64,000 nt of DNA from Mycetocola lacteus (lineage in GTDB: Bacteria; Actinomycetota; Actinomycetes; Actinomycetales; Microbacteriaceae): the NCBI RefSeq assembly GCF_003667575.1, contig NZ_RCUY01000009.1, positions 186,001 to 250,000 of the forward strand. The letters run 5' to 3'. Below the pieces are notes generated by a model that was given only the letters and a program-made list of their open reading frames with translations, was not told where the DNA came from and searched no databases. Below are positions 51,793-63,222 of this stretch, piece after piece (the stretch's first letter is position 1; each line of letters opens with the position of its first letter). The translations under genes and the position numbers were made by a program.

Positions 51793-53031
51793 CTACCCCA
51801 GGCGCTCGAAGCGGCTGATCGCGGCCTGATCGGTCAGGCTCGCAACCTGATCCACCACAACCCGGCGACGCTGCGCATCGTCCTCGGCGGCGGCCCAGTC
51901 GGCGGCGAAGCCGATGTCCAGCAGCTCGGGTCCGCGCTCGTAGATGGTCTCGGCGAGGGTGGTGAGGATGTCACGCTGCTGACGGTAGATCGGCTGGCGG
52001 CTGCCGCGGCTCATCACGAAGGCCGCCACGATGCCCTTGAGCACGGCAATCTCGGCGGCGATCTCGTGCGGCACCACCACGTCGGCGTTGAATCGGATCA
52101 GGCTTGCGGCCGGGAACGCCTCACGGGTGGCGAGGGTTGCCGCGCCGGCGAAGCGACCGATCATGTCGCTGGTGAAGGTTTTCAGGCGCGCCTGGGCGGG
52201 CCGGGAGCCATCCCACGCGGTGAGCCAGCTGGGAACCTCGCGGATGCGCTCGAAGGCGGCACCGAGGTCGTCGATGCTGAACTCGTCACCCGCCCACTCG
52301 CGAACCTTGACCAGCAGGACCTCGTGTCCGGCACGCGAGGCCAGCATGGCCGGATCGATGTACTCGCCCACCACCGCGTCCTCGAAGTCGTGCACCGAGT
52401 AGGCGATGTCATCGGAGAGGTCCATGACCTGCGCCTCGATGCAGCGGCGTCGATCCGGCGCGCCCGCGCGCAGCCACTCAAACGCCGCCGAGTCCTCGTT
52501 GAAGAACCCGTACTTGGCACGTCCACCGGGATCGGCGACCGCGTGCGAAGCGGGCCAGGGATACTTGCAGCTCGCGTCGAGGCTCGCGCGGGTGAGGTTC
52601 AGGCCGTAGGCACGGCCGTCCTCCCCGAAGACCTTGGGCTCAAGCCGGGTGAGGATGCGCAGGGTCTGCGCATTGCCCTCGAAGCCGCCGATCTGCTCGG
52701 ACCAGTCGTTGAGCGCACGCTCCCCGTTGTGCCCAAAGGGCGGGTGACCGAGGTCGTGGGCGAGGCAGGCGGTGTCCACCACGTCCGGGTCGAGGCCCAG
52801 GGCAAGCCCCAGCTCGCGACCGACCTGGGCGACCTCGAGTGAGTGGGTCAACCGGTTGCGGGCAAAGTCCAGCCCTGCGGTGGGGCTCAGCACCTGGGTC
52901 TTTGCGGCCAGGCGGCGCAGCGCGCTGGAGTGCAGCAGGCGCGCGCGGTCGCGGGCAAAGTTGGATCGGTGCGACTTATGGGTCTCGGGGAACCACCGCT
53001 CGGTGTCGGCAGTCGAGTAGCCGCTATCCAC
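51793..53031 (-). CDS. dgt: Deoxyguanosinetriphosphate triphosphohydrolase-like protein (HD domain)
   Basis: Hydrolyses dGTP (or other dNTPs) to the nucleoside and triphosphate, adjusting the dNTP pool next to the primase gene. HD-domain ligands: NRLTHSLEV near residue 58, LAHDLGHPPFGHNGE near 90 and MDLSDDIAYSVHDFEDA near 200. 412 aa. The start at 53031 overlaps the dusB stop by 8 bases. Confidence 0.93.
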   Translation of the reverse strand: MDSGYSTADTERWFPETHKSHRSNFARDRARLLHSSALRRLAAKTQVLSPTAGLDFARNRLTHSLEVAQVGRELGLALGLDPDVVDTACLAHDLGHPPFGHNGERALNDWSEQIGGFEGNAQTLRILTRLEPKVFGEDGRAYGLNLTRASLDASCKYPWPASHAVADPGGRAKYGFFNEDSAAFEWLRAGAPDRRRCIEAQVMDLSDDIAYSVHDFEDAVVGEYIDPAMLASRAGHEVLLVKVREWAGDEFSIDDLGAAFERIREVPSWLTAWDGSRPAQARLKTFTSDMIGRFAGAATLATREAFPAASLIRFNADVVVPHEIAAEIAVLKGIVAAFVMSRGSRQPIYRQQRDILTTLAETIYERGPELLDIGFAADWAAAEDDAQRRRVVVDQVASLTDQAAISRFERLG

Positions 53032-54178
53032 CGCTGGTGTCTCCGGCGCCCTCGGTCAGGCGCTCACGCTGGTCGCCCTCAAGCTCGCGCGAGTTCAGCC
53101 AGTTTTCCGGCAGCACCACACGCTTGGGGCTTCCGGCACGGCCTCGCTGGCCCTCGGCACCCTCGGTCGGATAGGGGGCGTCGCCCAGGCGCTCAACCAG
53201 CTCATCCACCTCGGCGAGGCTCGATACCAGCGCCAGGGCGCTACGAATCTCGCTGCCCACCGGGTAGCCCTTGAAGTACCAGGCCACGTGCTTGCGGATG
53301 TCGCGGCAGCCACGCTCCTCACTCTCGAAGAACTCGGAGAGCAGTTCGGCGTGACGACGGAAGGCCTGCGCCACCAGGGCCAGGTTGGGGCGGTGACGCT
53401 CCTCGGAACCGGTGAAGGCGGCGGCCAGGTCGCCAAACAGCCACGGACGGCCGAGGCAACCGCGACCCACCACGACACCGTCGGCACCGGTCTCGCGCAT
53501 CATCCGCGGACCGTCTTCGCCGCTCCAGATATCTCCGTTGCCGAGCACCGGAATGCTGGTGATGGTCTCCTTGAGTCGGGCGATCGCCGACCAGTCGGCC
53601 TGACCCGAGTAGAACTCGCTCGCGGTACGGCCGTGCAGCGCGACGGCCGAGGCACCGGCGGCCTCGGCGATCCGGCCGGCATCAAGGTAGGTGAGGTGTT
53701 CGGGGTCGATGCCCTTGCGCATCTTTACGGTGACCGGCAGGTCTCCGGCACCGCGCACGGCCGACTCGACGATGTCCTGGAACAGATCGAGCTTCCACGG
53801 CAGCGCCGAGCCGCCACCCTTGCGGGTGACCTTGGGGACGGGGCAGCCAAAATTGAGGTCGACGTGGTCGGCAAGACCCTCGTCGTTGAGGATCCGCACG
53901 GCCTTGTAGACGGTCGGGGCATCCACGCCGTACAACTGAATGCTGCGGGTCTTCTCGGATGGATGATGGGCGATTAGCCGCATCGTCTCGGGGGTGCGCT
54001 CCACCAGGGCGCGCGCGGTAATCATCTCGCTGACATACAGGCCGGCACCGTATTCGCGACACAGCCGACGGAACGCGGTGTTGGTAATTCCGGCCATCGG
54101 CGCGAGAACCACGGGCACGTCGAGGGTCAGGCTGCCGATACGCAGCGCGGGGGCGGGAGCAACAACTGAAGTGGACAT
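53024..54178 (-). CDS. dusB: tRNA-dihydrouridine synthase
   Basis: FMN-dependent reduction of uridine to dihydrouridine in tRNA D loops. LAPMAGITNTAFRRLC near residue 25, LNFGCPVPKVTRKGGGSA near 105 (catalytic Cys in GCP), ALHGRTASEFYSG near 185 and VVGRGCLGRPW near 250. 384 aa from the ATG at 54178 (a weak GGGAG is 11 bases upstream). First gene of dusB-dgt. Confidence 0.93.
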   Translation of the reverse strand: MSTSVVAPAPALRIGSLTLDVPVVLAPMAGITNTAFRRLCREYGAGLYVSEMITARALVERTPETMRLIAHHPSEKTRSIQLYGVDAPTVYKAVRILNDEGLADHVDLNFGCPVPKVTRKGGGSALPWKLDLFQDIVESAVRGAGDLPVTVKMRKGIDPEHLTYLDAGRIAEAAGASAVALHGRTASEFYSGQADWSAIARLKETITSIPVLGNGDIWSGEDGPRMMRETGADGVVVGRGCLGRPWLFGDLAAAFTGSEERHRPNLALVAQAFRRHAELLSEFFESEERGCRDIRKHVAWYFKGYPVGSEIRSALALVSSLAEVDELVERLGDAPYPTEGAEGQRGRAGSPKRVVLPENWLNSRELEGDQRERLTEGAGDTSGG

Positions 54179-54301
54179 CGCATCAATTCTCCCAGATGAT
54201 CGCGCGCGCGGCGAACTCACGGCCCGGAAGGCGGACATTTACCGTTCACAGCACGGATATACTGGAGTTTGCTATACGCGCTGATCGGAGCTTTTTCTCG
54301 T

Positions 54302-55255
54302 ATGACCCTGCACGGCCCCACCCCTGCTTTTCACGCCGGTTCCGATGGAACCGACGCGGCACTCGCATCTCGTGCCCAGGGGGGATCGCTCCGTGACCGG
54401 ATCACCCTCTACTACACGCTGACCAAGCCGGGGGTGCTGTACGGCAACGTACTCACCGCCGCCGCCGGTTTCCTGCTCGCCGCCCGCGGGCAGGTGGATC
54501 TGTGGCTCTTCGCCGCACTGATCATCGGCACAACCCTGGTGATCGCCTCAGCCTGCGTGCTGAACAACGTGCTGGACCGCGACATCGACACCAAGATGGA
54601 ACGCACCCGCAAGCGCGCCACCGTGAGCGGCGGCGTGGGGGTCCGTAATGCGGTGATCTTCACCATCGCCCTGTTTGTGGTGGGCAATGCGATGCTGATC
54701 GCCTGGACCAACTGGCTCGTGGTCGCCGTGGGTCTGGCCGGCTTTGTGGTCTACGTGGTGTTTTACGGCATGCTCTCCAAGCGCCTCTCCATCCACGGCA
54801 CCCTGGTGGGCAGCGTCTCCGGTGCCGCGCCGATCCTCGCCGGATACGTGGGCGTGACCGGATCGATCGATGCCTCGGCGATCCTGGTCTTTGCGATGCT
54901 GTTCTTCTGGCAAATGCCCGAGTTCTACTCGATCGCCGTCTACCGCCGCGACGAATATGCCGAAGCGGGCATCCCCGTCATCTCGGTGGTCAACGGCATC
55001 AAGAACACCAAGACCCAGATCTTCTGGTACACCCTCGCCTTTGTGGTCTCGACCCTGCTGCTGCCGGTGTTTGGACACGTGGGGATCATCTACACCGTGG
55101 TCATGGGGGCGCTGGGCCTCTACTGGCTGTGGATCGGATTCCTCGGCTTCCGCGCCACCGACGATGACGCCTGGGCTCACCGCATGTTCCGCTTCTCGCT
55201 GATCATGATCCTGGCCCTGTGCCTGATGCTCTCGATCGGCCCGATCATCCCCTAG
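54302..55255 (+). CDS. ctaB: Protoheme IX farnesyltransferase
   Basis: Makes heme O from protoheme and farnesyl-PP for cytochrome c oxidase. UbiA-type membrane prenyltransferase with nine predicted helices; the first Asp-rich motif is NNVLDRDIDTKMERTRKR and the second region KRLSIHGTLVGSVSGAAPI. 317 aa from the ATG at 54302. A TATACT -10 lies at 54258-54263, giving a leader of about 32 nt; the TTG at 54269 has no room for a ribosome site. Confidence 0.93.
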   Translation: MTLHGPTPAFHAGSDGTDAALASRAQGGSLRDRITLYYTLTKPGVLYGNVLTAAAGFLLAARGQVDLWLFAALIIGTTLVIASACVLNNVLDRDIDTKMERTRKRATVSGGVGVRNAVIFTIALFVVGNAMLIAWTNWLVVAVGLAGFVVYVVFYGMLSKRLSIHGTLVGSVSGAAPILAGYVGVTGSIDASAILVFAMLFFWQMPEFYSIAVYRRDEYAEAGIPVISVVNGIKNTKTQIFWYTLAFVVSTLLLPVFGHVGIIYTVVMGALGLYWLWIGFLGFRATDDDAWAHRMFRFSLIMILALCLMLSIGPIIP

Positions 55256-55267
55256 TTTTTGCAACAC

Positions 55268-55301
55268 AAAGCCCCGCTCGGCGTAAACCGGGCGGGGCTT
55301 T
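55268..55301. terminator. Bidirectional terminator between ctaB and uppS
   Basis: 14-bp stem AAAGCCCCGCTCGG/CCGGGCGGGGCTTT with one G-U pair, 6-nt loop, followed by TTCTT on the plus strand. Confidence 0.88.
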
Positions 55302-55311
55302 TTCTTACCCG

Positions 55312-56115
55312 CTATGCCTGGGGGGTGTCGATCGCGCCGCCGAAGCGACGATCGCGGCCGATGTAGATTCCGATCGCCTCCCACAGCTGCTCGCGGGAGA
55401 AGTCGGGCCACAGGGTGTCCAGGAACACCATCTCCGCATAGGCCGACTGCCACAGCATGAAGTTCGAGGTGCGCTGCTCCCCCGAGCTGCGCACAAACAG
55501 GTCCACATCCGGCATATCCGGGAGGTAGAGGTGCTTGGCGATGGTCTTCTCGGAGATCGAGCCGGGCTTAATCTTGCCCGCCTTCACACCCTCGGCGATC
55601 TCCCGCACGGCGTCGGCGATCTCGTTGCGACCTCCATAGTTCACACACATGGTGAGGGTCAGCACGGAGTTAGATTTGGTCAGCTCCTCGGCGTACTTGA
55701 GCTCCTTGATCACCGACCCCCAGAGCTTGGGGGTGCGCCCGGCCCAGCGCACCCGAACGCCCCACTCGTTGAGCTGGTCGCGGCGACGGTGCAGTACATC
55801 ACGGTTGAAGCCCATCAGGAAGCGCACCTCATCCGGGGAGCGTCGCCAGTTCTCGGTCGAGAAGGCGTACACCGAGAGGTGCTTGACCCCGGCCTGGATC
55901 GCGCCGGCCACAACATCGAGCAGCGCGGCCTCCCCCGCCTGGTGGCCCTGGACTCGCGGCAGACCGCGGGCATTCGCCCAGCGACCGTTGCCATCCATCA
56001 CGATGGCCACATGCTCGGGGACCCCGGCCCGGGGGAACTCGGGCGGATAGATGCCGGTCCAGTCGATCGGGCGATACGGGACCGCGTCGCGGTGGGTGAA
56101 GGGCTTCGGGGTCAT
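55312..56115 (-). CDS. uppS: Isoprenyl (undecaprenyl-type) diphosphate synthase
   Basis: cis-Prenyltransferase supplying the lipid carrier for peptidoglycan and wall polymers. [13 protein letters not shown] near residue 34 (catalytic Asp), [27 protein letters not shown], and the C-terminal [24 protein letters not shown]. 267 aa. The start overlaps the recO stop (ATGA at 56112-56115), so the pair is coupled. Confidence 0.95.
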   Translation of the reverse strand: MTPKPFTHRDAVPYRPIDWTGIYPPEFPRAGVPEHVAIVMDGNGRWANARGLPRVQGHQAGEAALLDVVAGAIQAGVKHLSVYAFSTENWRRSPDEVRFLMGFNRDVLHRRRDQLNEWGVRVRWAGRTPKLWGSVIKELKYAEELTKSNSVLTLTMCVNYGGRNEIADAVREIAEGVKAGKIKPGSISEKTIAKHLYLPDMPDVDLFVRSSGEQRTSNFMLWQSAYAEMVFLDTLWPDFSREQLWEAIGIYIGRDRRFGGAIDTPQA

Positions 56116-56906
56116 GCGGTGGCCTTTGGTTCGGAGGCGGGCGGGGGCGAAGACTGCGGCACGGCCGCGACGGTGTGAGCCTGGGATCCGTCCAGGTGGT
56201 CGAGGGAGCGGAGGCTGCGATCCAGGTGCCACTGGGCATAGGCGGCGACGATGCCGCTCGCGCGCTTTTGCACCTGCTCGGGGACATCCTCGGTGAGGTC
56301 CCAGGCTCCGGCGAGCAGCGCGATCAGGAGTTCTCGGGTGGCATCATCAAGGATGGCGGCACCCTGCGGGGCACAGTCGGAGCACACGGCACCACCCACC
56401 TGCACCATCACACGGGCGTGCGGGCCGGGACGCCCACAGCGGGCACAGTCCTGGAAGCTCGGCGCCCAGCCGGCAATCGAGAGGGCGCGCAGCAGGTAGG
56501 AATCCAGGGTCAGCGTGGGGCTGTGTTCGCCGCGCGAAAGGGAACGGAGGGCACCCACCAGCAGCAGATACTGGCGCTGAGCCGGATCGGTTTCGGTCAG
56601 TCGGTCGGCCGCCTCCACCATCGCGGTCGCGGTGGTGTAGAGCGCATAGTCGGCCACGATCGGGGCACCATAGGAGCCGAGGGTTTCGGCCTGGCTGATG
56701 GTGTCGAGGGTGCGACCCTCATAAAACTGGATGTCGGCCACCATAAACGGTTCGAGCCGAGCGCCAAACTTCGAGCCCACCTTGCGCACCCCCTTGGCGA
56801 CCGCGCGGACCTTCCCGTTATTACGGGTCAGCAGCGTACAGATGCGGTCTGCCTCGCCCAGCTTATGGGTGCGCAGAACCACTGCCTCATCACGGTAAAT
56901 TGCCAC
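56112..56906 (-). CDS. recO: DNA repair protein RecO
   Basis: Loads RecA in the RecFOR gap-repair pathway. An N-terminal OB-fold (residues 1-80, starting [21 protein letters not shown]), a helical middle and a zinc-binding C-terminal part with CARCGRPG and CSDC (residues 153-180). 264 aa; the extreme C-terminus is Ser/Pro-rich. Confidence 0.95.
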   Translation of the reverse strand: MAIYRDEAVVLRTHKLGEADRICTLLTRNNGKVRAVAKGVRKVGSKFGARLEPFMVADIQFYEGRTLDTISQAETLGSYGAPIVADYALYTTATAMVEAADRLTETDPAQRQYLLLVGALRSLSRGEHSPTLTLDSYLLRALSIAGWAPSFQDCARCGRPGPHARVMVQVGGAVCSDCAPQGAAILDDATRELLIALLAGAWDLTEDVPEQVQKRASGIVAAYAQWHLDRSLRSLDHLDGSQAHTVAAVPQSSPPPASEPKATA

Positions 56907-57029
56907 ACCCCTATTATCCGCTACGCCGGTGACACCGGGCGAACCGGGCGGCCGTGTTCGGTTGATCCTCCCAGGATGACCCGGGCGGCGTCATGCGCGT
57001 CGTGTCCACTGGAATCCGGGGGAAACTGC

Positions 57030-57788
57030 GTGTTAGATGGGGATGTGACCCCTCTGTTTGTGATCCCCCTGTGGCTGGACCTGACCGCCGTCGCTATCGG
57101 CGCGGTGCAGGGCGCGATGTTCGCGGCACGCTTCCGGGAGAATCGCCTGGATCTCCTCGGGGTCGCGATCATCGGTCTGGTGATCGGCCTCGGCGGCGGT
57201 CTTGCCCGCGACATTCTGATCAACCAGGTTCCCGCCGCGCTCTCGACCAACTGGTATCTGCTGACCGCCACGGGTGCGGCGTTTGTGGGCATGCTGCTGC
57301 TGCGTGTGTTCACCCGGATGAATGCGATCATCATCACCCTGGATGCGCTGACCATCGGCATGTTCGCGGCGATCGGGTGCGCCAAGGCGGTGGCCGCCGG
57401 GCTCCCCGAGGTGCCCGCGGTGTTTGTCGGGGTCATCTCGGCGGTGGGTGGATCGGTGGTGCGCGACATGATGCTCAACCTGCCCATCGCCCTGATGCAC
57501 GTGGGCTCGCTCTACGCGGTGGCTGCCGGAGCGGGCACGATCTTCATGCTCGCGGCGATGCACCTCGAGGTGCCCATCGTCTGGGCAGCGGTGGGCTGTG
57601 TGCTGATCACCACGATGGTGCGCCTCCTCTCGGTCCGCTTCGGCTGGAGCCTGCCCGAACAGCGCGCGCTCAGCTCCTGGGCCACCTGGCGCCGCCGCGA
57701 CTCGGACGCCTCGGGTGCCGGCGCGGCCCTGGGCACCGGCCCGCGCGACTCGGGCTGGCGTCGCTGGCTCCCCCGCATCCGCCGCTAG
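57030..57788 (+). CDS. Trimeric intracellular cation (TRIC) channel family / UPF0126 membrane protein
   Basis: 252 aa with two UPF0126 repeats and about seven predicted helices. The two glycine-rich motifs GLGGGLARDIL (near residue 45) and SAVGGSVVRDMM (near 128) mark the pseudo-symmetric halves. Prokaryotic TRIC relatives conduct potassium or act as glycine-like transporters. The GTG at 57030 has GGGGGAAA upstream; the GTG at 57045 is the alternative. Divergent from recO. Confidence 0.88.
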   Translation: MLDGDVTPLFVIPLWLDLTAVAIGAVQGAMFAARFRENRLDLLGVAIIGLVIGLGGGLARDILINQVPAALSTNWYLLTATGAAFVGMLLLRVFTRMNAIIITLDALTIGMFAAIGCAKAVAAGLPEVPAVFVGVISAVGGSVVRDMMLNLPIALMHVGSLYAVAAGAGTIFMLAAMHLEVPIVWAAVGCVLITTMVRLLSVRFGWSLPEQRALSSWATWRRRDSDASGAGAALGTGPRDSGWRRWLPRIRR

Positions 57789-57816
57789 CCTTCGCTCCTC
57801 CCCCAGCCAACGATTT

Positions 57817-58173
57817 CTACTCTGCAGATCGGTTGGCCTCCAAATGCCGGCTTTCCCGCTCGGCCGGCACCAGCGGCCGCCCGGTTTCTATATCGGTCAG
57901 CGACCACTCGGCACGGTAACCCAGGGCGCTCAGCACACGAGCAAAGGCCGCGACATTCACATTCCCATCACCGTTGACCACCGCGAGAATGTCAGGGACG
58001 GAGACTCCCACCCTGTGGGCGAGATCTTCCGGCAACGCACCCCGTTCATGAATGGCCTGCTGGAGCGCCACCACCGTTTTGTCCATCAAGCTTGCCGCCT
58101 CTAACTCCTTTGCCTCGACGTTGGCGAGCAGGCCCGCCAAGGAGAACGCCCCCGTGTGTTCAGCGTGCGTCAT
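57817..58173 (-). CDS. XRE-type helix-turn-helix protein, candidate antitoxin
   Basis: 118 aa. A helical N-terminal region (10-45) is followed by a HigA/XRE-like HTH at about 46-86 (ALPEDLAHRVGVSVPDILAVVNGDG). Overlaps the upstream HigB-like gene by 14 bases, the coupling expected of a toxin-antitoxin operon with the toxin first. The HTH would bind the shared promoter. GGAGG lies nine bases before the ATG. Confidence 0.75.
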   Translation of the reverse strand: MTHAEHTGAFSLAGLLANVEAKELEAASLMDKTVVALQQAIHERGALPEDLAHRVGVSVPDILAVVNGDGNVNVAAFARVLSALGYRAEWSLTDIETGRPLVPAERESRHLEANRSAE

Positions 58174-58663
58174 GAGAGAGGTCCTCCTGCATGACCTTCC
58201 ATGCTTCGGCGAGGTGTTTAGGGTCCGTGTGCTGTGACTGCTTGGAAAATCCAAAACCCAATCGGAGCTCCTCATTCAACGACCTGACCGGAAGCACGTG
58301 CGTTCCGCTCCAGTGATCCCACCCGGCGGGCGATTGTGGGTGCTGAATTCCCGAGCCATCGGTGTCGAAAAAACTGAGCCGCAACCCCCACTCTCGAAAC
58401 TCCCAGAGGCCACCACCGAGATAGTTGGTCTTCGAATGCGAGATTGTGCGTCCCTCCGAAAGATTGCGAATGACGCCAGCCAGTCTGACAAGATAGCGCG
58501 GCTGCTCCGCCAGTGGTGGGGCACCCGTGTTTGGCATGAGCCTTCGCTCACGCAACGCATTAAAAAACTCGCGTGCAGGAACGGTGATTCGATCACCACG
58601 CACACACATTGTGATCAGGAAGCTTCTCCCGTCAAAGACGACGGGGCGCACTAATTCGGCCAC
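58160..58663 (-). CDS. HigB/Gp49-like protein with an N-terminal extension, candidate toxin
   Basis: 167 aa. Residues 57-101 read as the core of the RelE-superfamily HigB/Gp49 fold (YLVRLAGVIRNLSEG then GLWEFREWGLRLSFFD), ribosome-dependent mRNA interferases. The first 55 residues are an extension not normally seen in HigB, and there is also a C-terminal tail with LAEAWKVMQEDL. GTG at 58663 with GAGGAG upstream. The match is by eye and modest; another small enzyme fold is possible. Confidence 0.55.
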   Translation of the reverse strand: MAELVRPVVFDGRSFLITMCVRGDRITVPAREFFNALRERRLMPNTGAPPLAEQPRYLVRLAGVIRNLSEGRTISHSKTNYLGGGLWEFREWGLRLSFFDTDGSGIQHPQSPAGWDHWSGTHVLPVRSLNEELRLGFGFSKQSQHTDPKHLAEAWKVMQEDLSHDAR

Positions 58664-58760
58664 TGTTTCTCCTCGATTTGAGCCCAATAAAGAGGACCGA
58701 ATCTACGCCGTCCCCGGCCCGCGCACAAGAGAACGGACACGGCGGACAAAACGCCGAAAC

Positions 58761-58797
58761 GCCGCGGGCCCGCACACAATGTGCGGGCCCGTGGCGT
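58761..58797. terminator. Terminator of leuA (minus strand)
   Basis: 17-bp stem CGCCGCGGGCCCGCACA/TGTGCGGGCCCGTGGCG with one G/T mismatch and a CAA loop, followed on the minus strand by TTTCGG. Confidence 0.88.
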
Positions 58798-58808
58798 GAG
58801 GGAGGAGG

Positions 58809-60632
<1,824 letters not shown>

Positions 60633-60649
<17 letters not shown>

Positions 60650-60677
60650 AGCTAAGGAGCAGACCCGCAAAGAACAC
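60633..60677 (-). CDS. Leucine leader peptide (14 aa)
   Basis: GTG at 60677 opens VFFAGLLLSCRDEA, with three consecutive leucine codons (CTG, CTC, CTT) and a stop at 60633. A -10-like TAGGCT at 60684-60689 would place the transcription start at or next to the GTG, so the peptide is probably read from a leaderless transcript. The ORF is far too short for an ordinary gene but has exactly the content of an attenuation leader of the leucine pathway. Confidence 0.75.
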
Positions 60678-60703
60678 GCGTTTAGCCTAGCACCAAATCG
60701 ACA

Positions 60704-60750
60704 CACCCCACCCCACCCGTGTCTCCAGAGGACACGGGTGGGGTGGGGTG
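60704..60750. terminator. Terminator of the ABC exporter operon
   Basis: 20-bp perfect stem (60704-60723 with 60731-60750) with a 7-nt loop, made of repeated ACCCC; it separates the minus-strand exporter operon from the leuA leader. Confidence 0.88.
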
Positions 60751-60779
60751 ATCGAGTCTCAGAATCGGCGGAACGCTGC

Positions 60780-62252
60780 CTAGTCGGCGGCCAGTGCGGC
60801 GACCGCACTCCCCCGCGTGGCCCGGCGCGAGGGGGCGAGCGAAGCCCCGATCGCCACCACAATTGCCAGCACCAGGATGATCCCGAACACACCCCAGGGC
60901 AGGGCCGGTGTCACCAGGCCGTGACCAAGCATCGCGCCCAGCGTGGCCTGGGCACCACACCAGCCATAAAAGGTTCCCAAAATCAGTCCGAAGAACACCG
61001 ACACCAGGGTCATCTGGGCGGATTCGGTGATGATCATCCGGCGAATCTGACCGGTCGAGAACCCCAGCGTACGCAGCAGCCCCAGCTCCGGTGCCCGCTG
61101 GATCACGCCGAGCGCCAGGTTGTTCACCAGGCCCACCGCGGCGATCAGCGCCGAGAACCCGAATAGGCCGGAGAAGATTGCCAGGGTCATCGTGAGGATC
61201 TCGTTCATTCCGTCCGCGTACTCGGGCTGGGCGTCGGCGATCCCGATCATCATCTGCACGTAGGTAGAGCTGGCGACCGCAAACATGGTGACCAGGGTGA
61301 CCCCGATCACGATGCCCACCATGCTGCGGGCGCTACGTTCGGGATAACGCACGGCGTTGGCGGCGGCGATCCGGGCGGCCGGGCTGCGGCCCATCCAGCC
61401 ACCGGTCAGGCGTAGTAGCGCCGGCATCAGGACCGGCGACAGCATCACGATTCCGCTGAAGGACAGCACGCCACCCACGAGGGCCACCAGCAGCCCCAGC
61501 GGGGAAAACAGCCCCAGCGCGACACCACCCAGCAGCGCGAACAGCCCACCAATCAGCAGCACGTAGGCACCGACCCGACGGCCGAGCGAGACCGGACGGG
61601 TGGGATCCGCGGCGGCCACGCCGAGTGCCTGGATCGGAGTCACCTGGGACACCCGCTGTGACCCGACCCAGGAGGCCAGATAACCCATCGCAATCGTGAT
61701 CAGGAACGGCGCGATCAGTAGCGGATCCAGCACATCGTAGGTGGTTTCGGGCAGCACCTTGGCGTCCACCAGCATCGGCACACCCACCAGGCCGGCGACG
61801 ATGATCGGGACGGTACCGATCAGCGCACCCAGGGCCGCACACGCCAGTCCCTCCCGGGCGATGCCGCGGCGCAGCCGGGACGAGTCGGCACCGATCAGGC
61901 GGTACAGCGCGATTTCGCGCACCCGTCCGGCGATTACCGTGGCGACCGTATTGGCCGTGACCACCGCCGATACATAGATCGCGATCGCGAAGAACACCGC
62001 GCTCACCACGAGCACCGTGAGGCGCACCGACTCGTGCTCCCCGGCGAGCTGGTGGGCCCCGATTGCCGCGGCCACCACGGTGGTCGCGATCACCAGGGCC
62101 GCACCAAACGCCCCCGATAGTGCGGCCACGATGATGCTCGCGCGATAGTCCCGCAGACGCATTTTGCTTGTGCGTGCACCTCCGCGCGCGCCGGTGGAGC
62201 GGTATTCGGCCGGCGAGGAGGCACGAACCTCCGCGGCGGCGGCGCGGCTCAC
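60780..62252 (-). CDS. ABC transporter permease, FtsX/MacB type
   Basis: 490 aa with two FtsX-like domains (about residues 85-215 and 360-480), each with three to four hydrophobic helices, joined by further spans. It pairs with the ATPase directly upstream, sharing a GTGA overlap (62249-62252). MacB/DevC-like exporters of this kind move lipoproteins, peptides or antimicrobials out or relieve such agents; two-component systems often control them, as here. Confidence 0.88.
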   Translation of the reverse strand: MSRAAAAEVRASSPAEYRSTGARGGARTSKMRLRDYRASIIVAALSGAFGAALVIATTVVAAAIGAHQLAGEHESVRLTVLVVSAVFFAIAIYVSAVVTANTVATVIAGRVREIALYRLIGADSSRLRRGIAREGLACAALGALIGTVPIIVAGLVGVPMLVDAKVLPETTYDVLDPLLIAPFLITIAMGYLASWVGSQRVSQVTPIQALGVAAADPTRPVSLGRRVGAYVLLIGGLFALLGGVALGLFSPLGLLVALVGGVLSFSGIVMLSPVLMPALLRLTGGWMGRSPAARIAAANAVRYPERSARSMVGIVIGVTLVTMFAVASSTYVQMMIGIADAQPEYADGMNEILTMTLAIFSGLFGFSALIAAVGLVNNLALGVIQRAPELGLLRTLGFSTGQIRRMIITESAQMTLVSVFFGLILGTFYGWCGAQATLGAMLGHGLVTPALPWGVFGIILVLAIVVAIGASLAPSRRATRGSAVAALAAD

Positions 62253-63010
62253 GCGGCCTCCTCGAGGGAGAGCATGAGCGAGGAAATCTCGGCGGCACCG
62301 GTGCGGCCGATGTCGTGGCGCAGCGAACCGTCGGCGAGGACCACGATCCGGTCGGCGTAGCTCGCGGCAATCGGGTCGTGGGTGACCATCGCGATGGTCT
62401 GATCAAAGCGGGCACAGGCATCGGCGAGCAAGCTCAGAACCTCGCGGCCGGTGCGCGAGTCCAGGGCACCGGTGGGCTCATCGGCAAAGATGATCTCGGG
62501 ACGGGTGGCCAGGGCGCGGATGATCGCCACCCGCTGCTGCTGCCCGCCGGAGAGCTGGTGGGGCCGGTGATCCAGGCGATCCCCCAGGCCCAGGCTCGTG
62601 CACAGGTCGGTGATCCAGGCGCGCTGGGTCGCGTCGATGCGGCGTCCACCGAGATCGAAGGGCAGCACGATGTTCTCCCACGCGGTGAGCGTGGGCACCA
62701 GGTTGAAGGACTGGAAGATGAAGCCCATGCGGTCCCGGCGCACCCGGGTCAGGGCCGCATCATCCAGCGCGCCGATCTCGGTGTCACCGAGCCACACGCG
62801 GCCCGAGGTGGGAGAGTCGAGTCCCGCGGCAATGTGCATGAGGGTGGACTTACCCGAACCGGAGGGGCCCATGATTGCGGTGAAGCGGCCTCGCTCGATG
62901 TCGAGGCTCACGGCGTCGAGAGCCACCACGGCACCCGAGCCGATGCCGAAGGATTTGGTGACCGTGTCGAGGCGAGCTGCGAGCACGGGGCTGGAGGAGG
63001 AAGTGGTCAT
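62249..63010 (-). CDS. ABC transporter ATP-binding protein (LolD/MacB type)
   Basis: 253 aa, complete [21 protein letters not shown] (Walker A, near residue 48), [15 protein letters not shown] (signature), [14 protein letters not shown] (Walker B and D-loop) and MVTHDP (H-loop). The form belongs to the LolD/MacB/FtsE exporters. ATG at 63010, after TGGGGAC. Followed by its permease. Confidence 0.93.
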   Translation of the reverse strand: MTTSSSSPVLAARLDTVTKSFGIGSGAVVALDAVSLDIERGRFTAIMGPSGSGKSTLMHIAAGLDSPTSGRVWLGDTEIGALDDAALTRVRRDRMGFIFQSFNLVPTLTAWENIVLPFDLGGRRIDATQRAWITDLCTSLGLGDRLDHRPHQLSGGQQQRVAIIRALATRPEIIFADEPTGALDSRTGREVLSLLADACARFDQTIAMVTHDPIAASYADRIVVLADGSLRHDIGRTGAAEISSLMLSLEEAA

Positions 63011-63138
63011 GTCCCCACAGTAGAAACAGCCGGGCATCCGTGGCATCAAGCGGCGGAGGGAACCCGCGTCATCCCAGCGGCCGATCCCCGGACCATGCCG
63101 GTCAGCATCCGGGATGATCACACCCCGAACACGCCGGA

Positions 63139-63222
63139 CTACCGTGCGTCGTGCGGAGTATTCGCGGGTGAACTCGACCGGTCGCGCGCGGCCGAGGCTA
63201 CTGCGCGTCGTGCGGGGTATTC
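63139..63222. repeat. Duplicated 3' end of the response-regulator gene
   Basis: The last codons and stop of the regulator gene (63198-63222) recur 59 bp downstream on its strand, at 63139-63163, with 3 differences in 25 positions. Both copies end in an in-phase TAG. The rest of 63011-63197 holds no gene. Confidence 0.75.
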
